Source of the DNA: Paenibacillus polymyxa M1
GTDB lineage: Bacteria; Bacillota; Bacilli; Paenibacillales; Paenibacillaceae
Direction: 5' to 3'
NCBI RefSeq assembly: GCF_000237325.1
Contig: NC_017542.1
Coordinates: 1,185,501 to 1,249,500, forward strand
Length of the DNA: 64,000 nt
Shown here: positions 44,668 through 53,985 of the stretch, piece by piece
How the letters are laid out: every line of letters begins with the position of its first letter
How positions within the stretch are numbered: the stretch's first letter is position 1
Translations under genes and position numbers: made by a program
The notes under the pieces: generated by a model
Databases searched by the model: none
What the model saw: only the letters and a program-made list of their open reading frames with translations
What the model was told of the DNA's origin: nothing

Positions 44668-46191
44668 ATGAATATAAAAAAATGGATTGCCGTCCCTCTT
44701 ATTCTGTTAATGGTAGCTTTGACAGGTTGCCAGGCAGTAGGCGGATTTGATGTAAGTAAAAATTTATTGGGAACACTTGATGTGAAATCCCAGCAGTCAA
44801 CGGAGAAAATTTCTCTTAAGTTGACTCCAAAAGAAGGTATCACGCAAGGAGATCAACAAATCATAGATTTGATTAATTCGATTTCGGTGACTGTAGATGA
44901 AGCCAAGGTACAATCGGAGGAAGTTGCTTCCGCCAAGGGTACTTTGCATATTGATAAGTATAATTTGCCATTTGAGCTTGCTTTGGATCGCCAAGGTATG
45001 GCTATTCATCTGGAAGGTGCCAAAAAACCTTATTACATATCTTTGAACTCGCAAGAGAGTTTGAGTGGTCTGCCTGCCGGGTTTGATCCGTATGTATATT
45101 CCAAAGACGTGAGAGATCTGACCAAAACAGCCGCTGCACTTATGCTCAAGCATGCCCCTAACCCTTCGACCATTTCTGCAACGTCTGTAACCGAAGAAGT
45201 ATACGGTGAAAAAGACAAGGTGAAACTGACTCGTCTCCATACAGAACTGCGCGGTGATGAACTGGTTGCATTGGTAAAACCATTCCTGGCGAATCTGGCC
45301 AAGGATGAAGCTGGCTTAAAAGAATTGATCGGTCAAGCTATTGATATGACTAAAACTATCGCTTCCAGCATAGCAATTGAGGGTAGTGATAAAGTAACAA
45401 CAGAACTGAATGAAAACAAAGAAAAGCTGGTCAACGAGGCTTACACTGAGGTTAAAAAGTATTTGGACTTGGCTGTGGCACAGTATGATGTAGGAGTCAG
45501 CACTATGTATGCAGAGGCACCTGAAATCAAAACAGTTCTGAGTGCAAACACTGTGCTGAAAAGCGACATGTATTTTGATGAAAAAGGAAATGTTCGCAAA
45601 GCGCTGACAGACCTGACAGTTGCATTGCCAGATGTAGACGATCTTCCGGTGAAGTCCTTTACCGTTCTGACCGAGACCCAATCATGGAACGTCAATGGTA
45701 GTGTAACGGCCGATAAAGTAGATCTTTCTAACGGCGTTATTGACTTGAATGCACAAGCTGAATTAACACCGGGAGCGACACTGCGCAATTTTGAAGCGAA
45801 TTCTCCGATCTACAACATTTTAAAAAATGATTTGGAAATTACAAAAGTAGAAACAATTTTCGATCCTAAAGACGATTACTACGTATTGGAGAATCGTGGA
45901 GGTACGGCTTTCATCCCATTGCGTGAACTGACAGGCGAATTGAGCTCAGAATTAAAATGGGATGCGGCTGCCAAACAAACAACTGTAATTGATGATATTA
46001 CTGGTAAGACGATTAAGCTAAAAAGTGGCTCCAAGCAGGCTGTACTGGAAGGAAGCACATTGACGTTGCCGCAAGCTCCATATACGGATGAATATGGCAC
46101 ATTGTATGTTCCTTTCAAATCTGTTGCAGAGGCACTTGGCGCTACTGTAACTCGTAACAATGCTGGAGAATATGTGCTGAAACGCGATTAA
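44668..46191 (+). CDS. Lipoprotein with C-terminal stalk (copper-amine-oxidase N-like) domain
   Basis: 507 residues. Lipobox ALTGC (Cys21). The long middle part (about 45-390) is rich in Lys/Glu/Thr and has no motif that I recognise. The last 105 residues (AFIPLRELTGELSSELKWDA to YVPFKSVAEALGATV) match the stalk domain common in Paenibacillus surface proteins: two PLR/PFKSVAEALG-type units. Probably a cell-surface protein; role unknown. ATG follows GAAAGGGG. Own promoter and terminator. Confidence 0.85.
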   Translation: MNIKKWIAVPLILLMVALTGCQAVGGFDVSKNLLGTLDVKSQQSTEKISLKLTPKEGITQGDQQIIDLINSISVTVDEAKVQSEEVASAKGTLHIDKYNLPFELALDRQGMAIHLEGAKKPYYISLNSQESLSGLPAGFDPYVYSKDVRDLTKTAAALMLKHAPNPSTISATSVTEEVYGEKDKVKLTRLHTELRGDELVALVKPFLANLAKDEAGLKELIGQAIDMTKTIASSIAIEGSDKVTTELNENKEKLVNEAYTEVKKYLDLAVAQYDVGVSTMYAEAPEIKTVLSANTVLKSDMYFDEKGNVRKALTDLTVALPDVDDLPVKSFTVLTETQSWNVNGSVTADKVDLSNGVIDLNAQAELTPGATLRNFEANSPIYNILKNDLEITKVETIFDPKDDYYVLENRGGTAFIPLRELTGELSSELKWDAAAKQTTVIDDITGKTIKLKSGSKQAVLEGSTLTLPQAPYTDEYGTLYVPFKSVAEALGATVTRNNAGEYVLKRD

Positions 46192-46260
46192 AAAAGAAAT
46201 CCAGAACACCATTCTTCTTCTTAACGGTTAGTGTATGGAATGAATCAGGTGTAAATACAG

Positions 46261-46293
46261 GAACCAGCCCGGATTAGGGGCTGGTTCTTTTTT
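46261..46293 (+). terminator. Terminator after the stalk lipoprotein
   Basis: GAACCAGCCC pairs perfectly with GGGCTGGTTC, followed by TTTTTT. Confidence 0.9.
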
Positions 46294-46328
46294 AGTTATA
46301 TTGGTAAAATGCTCATAAAAGCGATTAA

Positions 46329-46342
46329 AATAAGCGCTTACA
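46329..46342 (+). promoter_or_regulatory. cre-like box before the galactokinase-like gene
   Basis: AATAAGCGCTTACA fits the cre consensus at 12 of 14 positions and is close to perfect dyad symmetry (TAAGCGCTTA). It overlaps a possible -10 (TAAAAT, 46326-46331) about 95 bp before the start codon. Confidence 0.5.
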
Positions 46343-46436
46343 GATTAAAATTGTGCCATACTTTTACACACGGAAAATTGAGATAATTAAAGCATCATTC
46401 TGCGTGGAAACAGACATACAAGTAGGGGGATATACG

Positions 46437-47747
46437 ATGAAAGATATGGAGCTATTGAATTCTAGCGAGGGACAGATTGTTCTCGCACGGATGTACGGCC
46501 AACAACAAATTTCCGAGCAAACCTCTCGATATCAATCACTTATACAGGCGTATCAGGAGCATTTTGGTGTAGGGGATATTGAATTGTTTAGTGCTCCGGG
46601 GCGCTGCGAAATTGGAGGGAATCATACAGACCACAACCACGGGAAGGTGCTGGCAGGCAGTATTACACTTGATACGATCGCTGTAGCTGCTAAAGTAGAG
46701 GAATCCGTTATAACATTCTTTTCTGAAGGCTACAAAACGAAATACGTCATTGATTTAAACGACTTGGCGCCAAAACCGGAGGATGACGGTACGATGTTGC
46801 TGATCCGTGGTATTGCAGCTGGTTTGCTTGAATTCGGGTATCGTATCGGAGGCTTCCAAGCTTATATATCAAGTAATGTATTCTCTGCTTCAGGATTAAG
46901 CTCTTCCGCTTCGTTTGAAATGTTGATATGCACGATATTAAATCATTTTTATAACGAGGGAGCGTTAGATACTGTTGCTAAATCCAAAATTGGTCAGTAT
47001 GCGGAAAACGTCTATTGGAACAAGCCTTCAGGGCTGCTCGATCAGATGGCTTGCGCATATGGCGGTTTGATTTCCATTGATTTTGAAAATCCCAAGGAAC
47101 CGATCATCAATCCAGTCCATTGGAATTTTGAACAAAATGGCTACTCCCTGGTTATTGTAAATACAGGTGGAAATCATGCTGATTTAACCGATGATTACGC
47201 AGCGGTGCCGAACGAAATGCGTGCAGTGGCTCAGTCTTTGGGCGCTTCGGTTTGCCGTGACTTATCGCCTGAGAATCTGTATGACAATCTCAAGATGGTC
47301 AGGGAAAAAGCTGGGGATCGGGCAGTGCTTCGTGCTTTGCATTTTTTTGAAGAAAATAAGCGTGTGGATGAGCAGGTGAAATCGCTGGAGGAAGGGCGCT
47401 TTTCTGATTTCTTAAAGCTCATCACCGAATCCGGTAATTCTTCATGGAAATGGCTACAGAATGTATATAGAAGTGGGATTGATCGGGAACAAGACGTATC
47501 GGTTGCCCTGGCTTTAACGGAAATGTATTTAAAATCAATTGATAATAGCGCATGCAGGGTACATGGTGGTGGCTTTGCTGGTGTGATTTTGACGATTCTT
47601 CCCAATGATCATGTGGATGATTACAAGGAGTGGATTAGCGGAATGCTGGGAACTCCAGTACTCGTAGTCAACGTCCGTGAGGATGGTGCTGTTAATGTAA
47701 GTGAATTGATCAATGCTGAACGGACTCGTAGCGAGAATACTAACTAG
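46437..47747 (+). CDS. Galactokinase-family GHMP kinase
   Basis: 436 residues. The galactokinase signature is present in a divergent form, GRCEIGGNHTDHNHG; the GHMP ATP-loop is ASGLSSSASFEM, and the C-terminal motif is VHGGGFAGVI. It would phosphorylate galactose at C1 for the Leloir pathway. ATG 46437 follows AGGGGGA. No galE or galT is next to it; the GH4 alpha-galactosidase-like enzyme at 24145 could be a source of galactose. The changes in the first motif (Cys-Glu-Ile instead of Val-Asn-Leu) leave some room for another sugar. Confidence 0.85.
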   Translation: MKDMELLNSSEGQIVLARMYGQQQISEQTSRYQSLIQAYQEHFGVGDIELFSAPGRCEIGGNHTDHNHGKVLAGSITLDTIAVAAKVEESVITFFSEGYKTKYVIDLNDLAPKPEDDGTMLLIRGIAAGLLEFGYRIGGFQAYISSNVFSASGLSSSASFEMLICTILNHFYNEGALDTVAKSKIGQYAENVYWNKPSGLLDQMACAYGGLISIDFENPKEPIINPVHWNFEQNGYSLVIVNTGGNHADLTDDYAAVPNEMRAVAQSLGASVCRDLSPENLYDNLKMVREKAGDRAVLRALHFFEENKRVDEQVKSLEEGRFSDFLKLITESGNSSWKWLQNVYRSGIDREQDVSVALALTEMYLKSIDNSACRVHGGGFAGVILTILPNDHVDDYKEWISGMLGTPVLVVNVREDGAVNVSELINAERTRSENTN

Positions 47748-47753
47748 TCAGTC

Positions 47754-47786
47754 AAAGACTTTAACCTATGGGTTAAAGTCTTTTGT
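47754..47786 (+). terminator. Terminator of the galactokinase-like gene
   Basis: AAAGACTTTAACC pairs perfectly with GGTTAAAGTCTTT around TATG, with a T-run in the 3' arm. Confidence 0.85.
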
Positions 47787-47860
47787 CGTTTTTATGACCG
47801 ATACAGCTTAGGCATGCGTTATAATAAAGAGATGGAAGTTCTAATGAAGGAGGGCCTGTC

Positions 47861-48778
47861 ATGGCAATATATCCGTCCTGGTCCTATTCACAATCGAGGG
47901 CCCAAACGTTCGACGAATGCTTACGCAAATACTATTATCATTATTACGGCTCGCATAATGGCTGGAATTCGGCACAGGGCACTGAAGAACAAGTTACGTT
48001 GTATCGGCTTAAGCAACTGAGCAACTTATATATTTTATTCGGGAATATTACACACCAAATGTGTGAATCGGTCATACGCGGGTGGATGGAAAAAGGGGCT
48101 GTCCCGCGTACAGCATTTCTGGAGACCGCTATGAAGAACATGTTGAATGACAGCTACAAGGAATCGTTGCACCGTGAGCTATGGCTGCAAGATCCCAAAA
48201 ATCGGGTCATGCTGGCAGAGATTTATTATGATGATGAAGTGCTTCCGGAACGGATTGCCCGGATTAAGGAGCGGCAGCACGCGGTGGTACACAATTTGTA
48301 CCGTACCGCGGTTTGGCGTGAGCTGCAACAGGGCCAAGCCCGAATTGTTGAGGTGGAAAAATGGGATACGATGCTCCTACATGAGACAAAAGTATATGTC
48401 AAAATGGATTTGCTCTATCGTAGAGACAACGGAGACATGGTTATTGTAGATTGGAAAACAGGTAAGGAAGGCGACTTCTCCGACCAGTTATTTTTGTATG
48501 CTTCCTATGTGCAGGAGCATTATCAGCTTCCTTTGGAGAAGATTGAGGTACGGGTAGAGTATTTGATGACAGGAGAGCATGAAGTATATCGCCCCACACC
48601 AGAGGATATCGAAAAGGTAGTTGGCAATGTAGGACGTTACATCGAGGAAATGAAGTCCTGCCTTGATGACGATTACTATAATCGACCCAAGCCCGAGTCT
48701 TTCTTCACACCGATGCCTTCTCGCAGAGTATGCGGGGGCTGCAATTTTCGCGAGGTGTGTAAGTACCGAGCGGTCTGA
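47861..48778 (+). CDS. PD-(D/E)XK nuclease with Cas4/AddB-type Fe-S cluster
   Basis: 305 residues. The RecB-like nuclease core is visible: Asp183 (KMDLLYRR), Asp197 and Lys199 (VDWKTGK), and QLFLYASYV as the usual QxxxY motif. Cys20 (FDECLRKYYY) and Cys291, Cys294, Cys300 (CGGCNFREVC) match the split four-Cys iron-sulfur site of Cas4, AddB and similar 5'-exonucleases. No cas, addA or helicase gene is near. ATG 47861 follows GGAGGGCC. Likely a DNA end-processing or repair nuclease; the exact role is unknown. Confidence 0.87.
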   Translation: MAIYPSWSYSQSRAQTFDECLRKYYYHYYGSHNGWNSAQGTEEQVTLYRLKQLSNLYILFGNITHQMCESVIRGWMEKGAVPRTAFLETAMKNMLNDSYKESLHRELWLQDPKNRVMLAEIYYDDEVLPERIARIKERQHAVVHNLYRTAVWRELQQGQARIVEVEKWDTMLLHETKVYVKMDLLYRRDNGDMVIVDWKTGKEGDFSDQLFLYASYVQEHYQLPLEKIEVRVEYLMTGEHEVYRPTPEDIEKVVGNVGRYIEEMKSCLDDDYYNRPKPESFFTPMPSRRVCGGCNFREVCKYRAV

Positions 48779-48806
48779 AATCGAAAAATCAACATAAAAA
48801 CGGAGT

Positions 48807-48851
48807 AGGTGGAATGGTGCTGTACAAGCAATGGAAAGCACCATTCCACCT
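48807..48851. other. Perfect 15-bp hairpin without T-run
   Basis: AGGTGGAATGGTGCT (48807-48821) is the exact reverse complement of 48837-48851; loop 15 bases. Neither side has a T-run, so it is not a normal intrinsic terminator. It lies 28 bp after the nuclease gene and may protect or end its mRNA. Confidence 0.55.
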
Positions 48852-48955
48852 GAGTAGTAGCTATAACTCTCCCAATTCCTGAAACCGCTTTCCAATTCGG
48901 AAAATACGAGGTATGATAAGGGTATTATTGGAAATTACGAGGAGGACAATCGAAA

Positions 48956-49630
48956 ATGTCGAGTACAGGACACACACGTATTCTTTTTCAAGGAGATTCC
49001 ATTACAGACGGAGGAAGGGGACGGAATGAGGACGCGAACCATTGGCTGGGTCAGAGCTATGTGTATCTGATCGCTGGGGCACTTGGGAGTCGACTGGCTG
49101 ATACACAGCCGGAATTTGTCAACCGGGGAGTTTCGGGGGATCGGGTTTCGGATTTGTATGCACGTTGGAATGAAGACACGTTTAGTCTACAGCCGAACTT
49201 GCTGAGTATTCTAATCGGAGTGAACGATGCCTGGCGGATTGTGGAGCAGGAGCCGTCCGGGGTGACGGACCGATTTGAACGAGCCTATTGCCACCTGCTG
49301 GAGGAGACACGTGAAGTGATGCCTGATACCGGGCTGGTGCTGTGTGAGCCGTTTATTTTGAAAACGGGAGCTACCGAGGCGCGCTGGGACATTTGGCAAG
49401 AAAAAATAACGGGCTACCAGCGTATTGTACGTCAACTTGCCGACAAATATGGGGCCGTATTTGTGCCGCTCCAGAGCATGTTGAACGAAGCTGCTACCAA
49501 AGCGGACGCCTCCTATTGGCTGCATGACGGGGTTCATCCGACAGCGGTTGGGCATCAGTTGATAGCTGATCAATGGATAGATATTGTGCAAAAGAGTCCA
49601 CTGGCGATTCGTCAACCAAGTCGTACATAG
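48956..49630 (+). CDS. SGNH/GDSL-family hydrolase
   Basis: 224 residues, no signal peptide. Block I FQGDSITDGG with nucleophile Ser15, block II NRGVSGDRVSD, block III IGVNDAW, and block V DGVHPTAVGHQ with the Asp-His pair. This subgroup acts as lipase or acyl/acetyl esterase, often deacetylating sugars or acting on rhamnogalacturonan. ATG follows GAGGAGG. Monocistronic by position; the substrate is not evident. Confidence 0.9.
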   Translation: MSSTGHTRILFQGDSITDGGRGRNEDANHWLGQSYVYLIAGALGSRLADTQPEFVNRGVSGDRVSDLYARWNEDTFSLQPNLLSILIGVNDAWRIVEQEPSGVTDRFERAYCHLLEETREVMPDTGLVLCEPFILKTGATEARWDIWQEKITGYQRIVRQLADKYGAVFVPLQSMLNEAATKADASYWLHDGVHPTAVGHQLIADQWIDIVQKSPLAIRQPSRT

Positions 49631-49725
49631 TCTACATCCTTGTCATTTTTGGGTAATACACGATTATGGACATCATTACTCTTGTTATGATTCCATCCAA
49701 AAATGAATGTCAAAGGGGGTGCTTC

Positions 49726-49770
49726 TTGCTTCGTCATCAACGGAGTAAGAGAGGGCTATGGAAACGATAA
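49726..49770 (+). CDS. Possible short upstream ORF coupled to the CNNM gene
   Basis: TTG 49726 stands six bases after the strong AAAGGGGG (49712-49719) and opens a 14-codon frame (MLRHQRSKRGLWKR) that overlaps the start of the next gene in another frame. The next gene's own ribosome site (GAGAGGG, 3 bases from ATG) is badly spaced, which suggests translational coupling. Speculative. Confidence 0.25.
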   Translation: MLRHQRSKRGLWKR

Positions 49771-51101
49771 ATATCATTCTAGTTATTTTACTTATCACCT
49801 TAACTGCTTTTTTTGTGGCCTCAGAGTATTCCATTATTCGTGTGCGGGTATCTCGTATCAATCAATTGGCCTCAGAGGGTAATAAAAACGCGAAAGCCGT
49901 TAAAAATATTCTGTCTCGGCTTGATGAGTACTTATCCGCTTGTCAGCTTGGTACAACACTAACTTCAATGGCGCTAGGCTGGTTAGGGGAATCTACAGTT
50001 GAGAAGCTGCTACATCCCCTGTTTGTGTTGGCGCATATTCCGGCTGGACTAACGGGAGTACTCTCCTTTTTGCTGGCTTTTCTGATTTTGACCTATTTCG
50101 AGGTGGTCGTCGGGGAACTGGTACCCAAAACCTTTGCCATACAAATTGCCGAACCGATGGCATTGTTTTTTGCCCGTCCGATTACGGTATTCTATAAAAT
50201 AACGTATCCCCTGAACTGGGTGCTCAGTCGTTCTTCACGTGTCATTACGGGGCTTTTTGGGCTGAAAAAGGTATCTGAAGAAGATGCAGCACTCAGTGAA
50301 GCTGAGCTTCGACTAGCGTTATCTGAAGGCTTTCGTAGTGGTGAAATTACACCGACAGAATATCGATACCTGAATAATGTATTTGATTTTGATGACCGTG
50401 CGGCGCAGGAAATTATGGTACCACGCATCCACATCCGTTCCATCTCTCATCAGGCAACAGTAGCCGAGTTTATGGAGCTGATCGAGGACAAGGTCTACAA
50501 TTTTCTGCCTGTAGCTGAACATGGGGACCGGGATCGTATTATCGGGATGATTCGCGTTAAGGAAGCTCTGCATGATTTGGCCCGTGGGCATAGCACAGGA
50601 AATACAACGATGGCTTCTTACATTCATCCGGTACTTCAGGTGATTGAGACGGTGCAGGCTCGGGATCTGCTGATTCAGATGCAAAAACGACGTATTCCAG
50701 TAGCGGTGCTGGTGGATGAATATGGTGGAACGTCGGGGCTTGTCACCCTAGAGGACATTATGGAAGAGATTGTTGGAGACATTCCTTCCTATACGGATAC
50801 CGAAACCCCCGCAGCGCTAACACCACTCATTACAAAAACAGATGATCATCGTTACATACTCAAATCACAGGCGCTTATCCATGAGGTCAATCGGCGCTTG
50901 GAGACAGATATTGAGGCCGGGGACGTATATACGATTGGCGGTTGGATGCTTTCAGAACGTTTTGATATCCAGCAAGGAGACAAGCTGACCAGCGGATCAT
51001 GGGAGTTTACTGTACTGGAAAAAAACAGTCACCAAATAGACACAATTGAAGCGGTTAAAAAGGCAGTTGTTAAACAAAAGGATGACAGTTATTCTCAATG
51101 A
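49758..51101 (+). CDS. CNNM/CorC-type membrane protein with CBS pair (hemolysin-like family)
   Basis: 447 residues. DUF21/CNNM membrane domain (about 1-190, helices such as INIILVILLITLTAFFVASE and GVLSFLLAFLILTYFEVVVG), two CBS domains (about 205-330, MVPRIHIRSISHQATVAEFM and RIPVAVLVDEYGGTSGLVTL), and a C-terminal CorC_HlyC domain (about 345-435). The family transports Mg2+ (efflux or uptake, as MpfA/YhdP in Bacillus) with nucleotide sensing by CBS; the name hemolysin is historical. Ends before the terminator at 51142. Confidence 0.92.
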   Translation: METINIILVILLITLTAFFVASEYSIIRVRVSRINQLASEGNKNAKAVKNILSRLDEYLSACQLGTTLTSMALGWLGESTVEKLLHPLFVLAHIPAGLTGVLSFLLAFLILTYFEVVVGELVPKTFAIQIAEPMALFFARPITVFYKITYPLNWVLSRSSRVITGLFGLKKVSEEDAALSEAELRLALSEGFRSGEITPTEYRYLNNVFDFDDRAAQEIMVPRIHIRSISHQATVAEFMELIEDKVYNFLPVAEHGDRDRIIGMIRVKEALHDLARGHSTGNTTMASYIHPVLQVIETVQARDLLIQMQKRRIPVAVLVDEYGGTSGLVTLEDIMEEIVGDIPSYTDTETPAALTPLITKTDDHRYILKSQALIHEVNRRLETDIEAGDVYTIGGWMLSERFDIQQGDKLTSGSWEFTVLEKNSHQIDTIEAVKKAVVKQKDDSYSQ

Positions 51102-51141
51102 TGGAAAATGAGATTACAAAGAAATAGATCGATTTAGATGT

Positions 51142-51189
51142 GACGAATGGCCTGAACGTAAGCGGCAGCGCGATTCGTCCACTTTTTTT
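51142..51189 (+). terminator. Terminator of the CNNM gene
   Basis: GACGAAT pairs with ATTCGTC around a 24-base inner region and is followed by seven T. Confidence 0.65.
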
Positions 51190-51362
51190 GACGCAGTTTG
51201 CTGCCTGAATAGCATGTTGTTTTTGTAGTTAGGTCAGGGGACTTAAGGCTCTGCATCTTTATGCTTATAAATATAGGTGTCTGTGAAAAATACTACTAGA
51301 AATGTAGCAATTTTATGGTAAAATGGAATCAAATTTGAGTTTTTTGGGGTGGGCTACAGTAC

Positions 51363-52637
51363 ATGAAGATGTCACTAGGTACGAAAATGGTTACTGCATT
51401 TGTCTCAATTTCAGCAATAACCTATGGAACAAGCGCTTTTTTTATTTTTGTACTCAAGGACTGGCTTGCTCATGGTACACAGGAATGGGTATACACCTCG
51501 ATCATTTTGTTATTGGGTGTCCTGTGGAGTGGCATTTTGGGCTGGTTGATCTCAAAATTACTTACACGGCCAATTGTTAGATTGGCCAAGGCGGCAGAGG
51601 AAGCTTCGTCGGGCAACCTGTCTGTCGTAATTCCAGAGCGCCGTTCAGATGATGAAATCAAAGTGTTGTACGATGCATTTCGGCATCTGATGCTGAACAT
51701 TAAAGATATGTTCAATGAGATCTCGTATAGCACCAGAACAACTTCGCAAAGTGCAGAAAATCTGAGCTTGGCTATTGTACAAGCTACGGCGCAAATCGAG
51801 TCCATGTCTACGGTGGTAGAAGATATTTTGGATGGCGTGGAGCAGCAAAAGCAAGCATCTGCCCAATCAATTAAAACAGCGGATCGAATGCTGGGCGATT
51901 TTAAAATGATGCGTAGCAAATCGGGACATATGCTGGAATTGTCAGGCCATATGGAGCATTCAGTGGATTCGACGCAGACTGTATTTTCATCCCTGATGGA
52001 TGGAATGGGAGAGCTGACAGCTTCACATAGTCGTTCCCAGCAGGTGATTGCACGACTGGAAAAAGAAGCTTCACAAATTGAAGCGATTACAAGCACCGTG
52101 AAGGATATTGCCGAACAGACCCATCTGTTGGCGCTGAATGCTTCCATAGAAGCGGCACGTGCGGGAGAAGAAGGGAACGGCTTTGCTGTAGTAGCACACC
52201 AAATTCGCGCACTTGCCGCCCAAAGTACGGAGTCTGTACAGCAAATTAATGCTATCGTTAGCCGTGTACAGTCACAAATCGTAGAGACTGTGGAGTTGAT
52301 GCATCAGCAAACGTCTTTGGTCAGTGCTGAGGCGGAACGGACAAGCTCTGTCGATCAGACGCTGAACCGTTTGAACGCTATTGTACGTGAATTTGTCGAA
52401 AGCATTCGTACTATGGAAGAAGCTGTAACAGAGCAGACGAATCGGGTGGATCAAACCTTTGAGCAGATTCATCGTATTCAGCAAATGTCAGGGGCGTTCT
52501 CTGAAGGTGCTCACAAAATTTATACGGCTGCTCATGAGGAGACGGCTATTATGCAGGAAATTTCATCCTCTTCCGAGGACTTGAAAGTGCTTACGAATAA
52601 ACTCATGATGAAAACACGTGGAATCAACTATAACTAA
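51363..52637 (+). CDS. Methyl-accepting chemotaxis protein
   Basis: 424 residues, short for the family. Two membrane helices (about 8-28 and 38-60) are separated by only some ten residues, so there is no real extracellular sensor domain; HAMP follows (about 60-115, [20 protein letters not shown]), then the signalling domain with the conserved hairpin tip [20 protein letters not shown]. It may sense membrane state or cytoplasmic signals, like McpA-less soluble types. ATG 51363, site GGGGTGGG. A monocistronic gene with a long upstream gap (51190-51362). Confidence 0.92.
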   Translation: MKMSLGTKMVTAFVSISAITYGTSAFFIFVLKDWLAHGTQEWVYTSIILLLGVLWSGILGWLISKLLTRPIVRLAKAAEEASSGNLSVVIPERRSDDEIKVLYDAFRHLMLNIKDMFNEISYSTRTTSQSAENLSLAIVQATAQIESMSTVVEDILDGVEQQKQASAQSIKTADRMLGDFKMMRSKSGHMLELSGHMEHSVDSTQTVFSSLMDGMGELTASHSRSQQVIARLEKEASQIEAITSTVKDIAEQTHLLALNASIEAARAGEEGNGFAVVAHQIRALAAQSTESVQQINAIVSRVQSQIVETVELMHQQTSLVSAEAERTSSVDQTLNRLNAIVREFVESIRTMEEAVTEQTNRVDQTFEQIHRIQQMSGAFSEGAHKIYTAAHEETAIMQEISSSSEDLKVLTNKLMMKTRGINYN

Positions 52638-52671
52638 AACCGTCATGTGAGACATGATGCATACCCATAAA

Positions 52672-52735
52672 ACTTAGCCGCTACACACCGGAAAACGAAG
52701 CAAACGGGTTCTCCGGTGCGTGGTGGCTATTTTCT
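52672..52735. terminator. Bidirectional terminator after the chemoreceptor
   Basis: TAGCCGCTACACACCGGA (52675-52692) pairs with TCCGGTGCGTGGTGGCTA (52712-52729) with few mismatches; T-runs on both sides. The 3' arm contains the stop codon of the convergent small gene. Confidence 0.8.
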
Positions 52736-52939
52736 AATTTCAAAAAACTCACATTGTTTTCTGGGATGGTAAGCCAGATCACTGACGCTAGACTGCACAA
52801 CGATGGTTTGATCGTCAAAACGGATTATAGTCCCGCCTGAGCCAATCAATTGGTCATCTTGAAATACCCGGATACGAAGATGACGTTCCAGTGCCTCGCT
52901 GAAATCCTGATCTGTAATTAGTCGGCGATTAATCGGCAT
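52727..52939 (-). CDS. Small conserved-looking protein, unknown function
   Basis: 70 residues, beginning MPINRRLITDQDFSEALERH and ending QCEFFEIRK. ATG 52939 has a strong AAGGAGAA at 6 bases, which supports a real gene; the longer frame to 52999 has no such site. The second half alternates hydrophobic and polar residues (IGSGGTIIRFDDQTIVVQSS) like a small beta-barrel or SH3-like fold. No membrane helix, no cysteine pair. I do not recognise the family. Confidence 0.7.
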   Translation of the reverse strand: MPINRRLITDQDFSEALERHLRIRVFQDDQLIGSGGTIIRFDDQTIVVQSSVSDLAYHPRKQCEFFEIRK

Positions 52940-53079
52940 GAGTGTTCTCCTTTGAATATAATATCTTTTATCATAAAGGTTAAGGTATTGAACAAGCAAG
53001 AAAGATGGCTAGAACATATTCGACTATTTGGTATAAAATAGAAGGTGCGAAAAAAGAAAGAGATCGAAGGGGGCATTCT

Positions 53080-53862
53080 ATGGACTGGCTATGGTCAGGG
53101 TCTTGGTTCGATGCGTACGCGCCGGAAGGGTTCGAGGCTTTTACTCCGTCACATGGTTTGGCTATACTGGGACTCATTGTATGCGCTGTGTTGCTGTGGC
53201 TAACGCGGGGCTGGATTCGGTCGAATAAGCCTGTAAGTAAGGGAATTCGCTGGCTATTAATTACGGTCCTCGTTCTCTCAGAGGTGACTTTGAATATATG
53301 GTATGTGGCACAGCATATTTGGGATGTCCAGACATCATTGCCCTTAGAGCTGTGCAGTGTGACACTGCTGTTGTCCATCCTCATGCTTATTTTCCGCAGC
53401 CGCTGGTTATACCCGGTGGTCCTTTTTGCCGGAATTGGAGGAGCGCTTCAAGCCGTACTCACGCCTAATTTGGCTTATGCCTTTCCTCACTATCGTTTTA
53501 TCCATTTTTTCGTAGCTCATAGTGCTATTATTTTGGCTGCCCTATATATGACCTGGATCGCAGGGCTCCGACCGACGTGGAAGGGTGTAAGGAAAGTTAT
53601 GCTATTTCTCAATGGCTTGGCGTTGATGGTGTGGATTGTAGACCGTGCTCTCGGTGCCAACTACATGTTTCTGACCGGAAAGCCGTCGACACCATCGATA
53701 CTGGATGTTTTGGGACCATACCCTGTTTATATTTTGGCAGAAGAGGCCATTGCACTGCTGTTCTTTTCTCTTCTGATGTTGTTGTTTGAGGTGCTGCCAG
53801 GAGGGAGATTGTATGTCCGCCTTCGCAAAGGAGCTGTGCATGGTGCTGACAGGGCGCTATAG
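53080..53862 (+). CDS. YwaF/TIGR02206-like integral membrane protein
   Basis: 260 residues with about seven hydrophobic helices (for example GLAILGLIVCAVLLWLTRGW, WLYPVVLFAGIGGALQAVL). The central motifs SLPLELCSVTLLLSI, PHYRFIHFFVAHSAIILAAL and NYMFLTGKPSTPSILD are typical of the YwaF family, function unknown. ATG 53080 follows AAGGGGG; the longer frame from 53005 lacks a ribosome site. Divergent from the small gene at 52727. Confidence 0.87.
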   Translation: MDWLWSGSWFDAYAPEGFEAFTPSHGLAILGLIVCAVLLWLTRGWIRSNKPVSKGIRWLLITVLVLSEVTLNIWYVAQHIWDVQTSLPLELCSVTLLLSILMLIFRSRWLYPVVLFAGIGGALQAVLTPNLAYAFPHYRFIHFFVAHSAIILAALYMTWIAGLRPTWKGVRKVMLFLNGLALMVWIVDRALGANYMFLTGKPSTPSILDVLGPYPVYILAEEAIALLFFSLLMLLFEVLPGGRLYVRLRKGAVHGADRAL

Positions 53863-53892
53863 AATTGTTGTGAAACGATGCACAAGTCATGC

Positions 53893-53946
53893 AAAAGCAG
53901 CCTTTTCCACTAGTAATGACTTGGGATAAGGCTGCTAGGAATGCCT
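53893..53946 (-). terminator. Terminator of the SDR gene
   Basis: On the minus strand AGCAGCCTTATCCC pairs with GGAAAAGGCTGCT and is followed by TTTTG. It lies 40 bp past the SDR stop. Confidence 0.7.
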
Positions 53947-53985
53947 AAACAGTAGTTTATATGGGGACAACGATCCCCTTTATGC

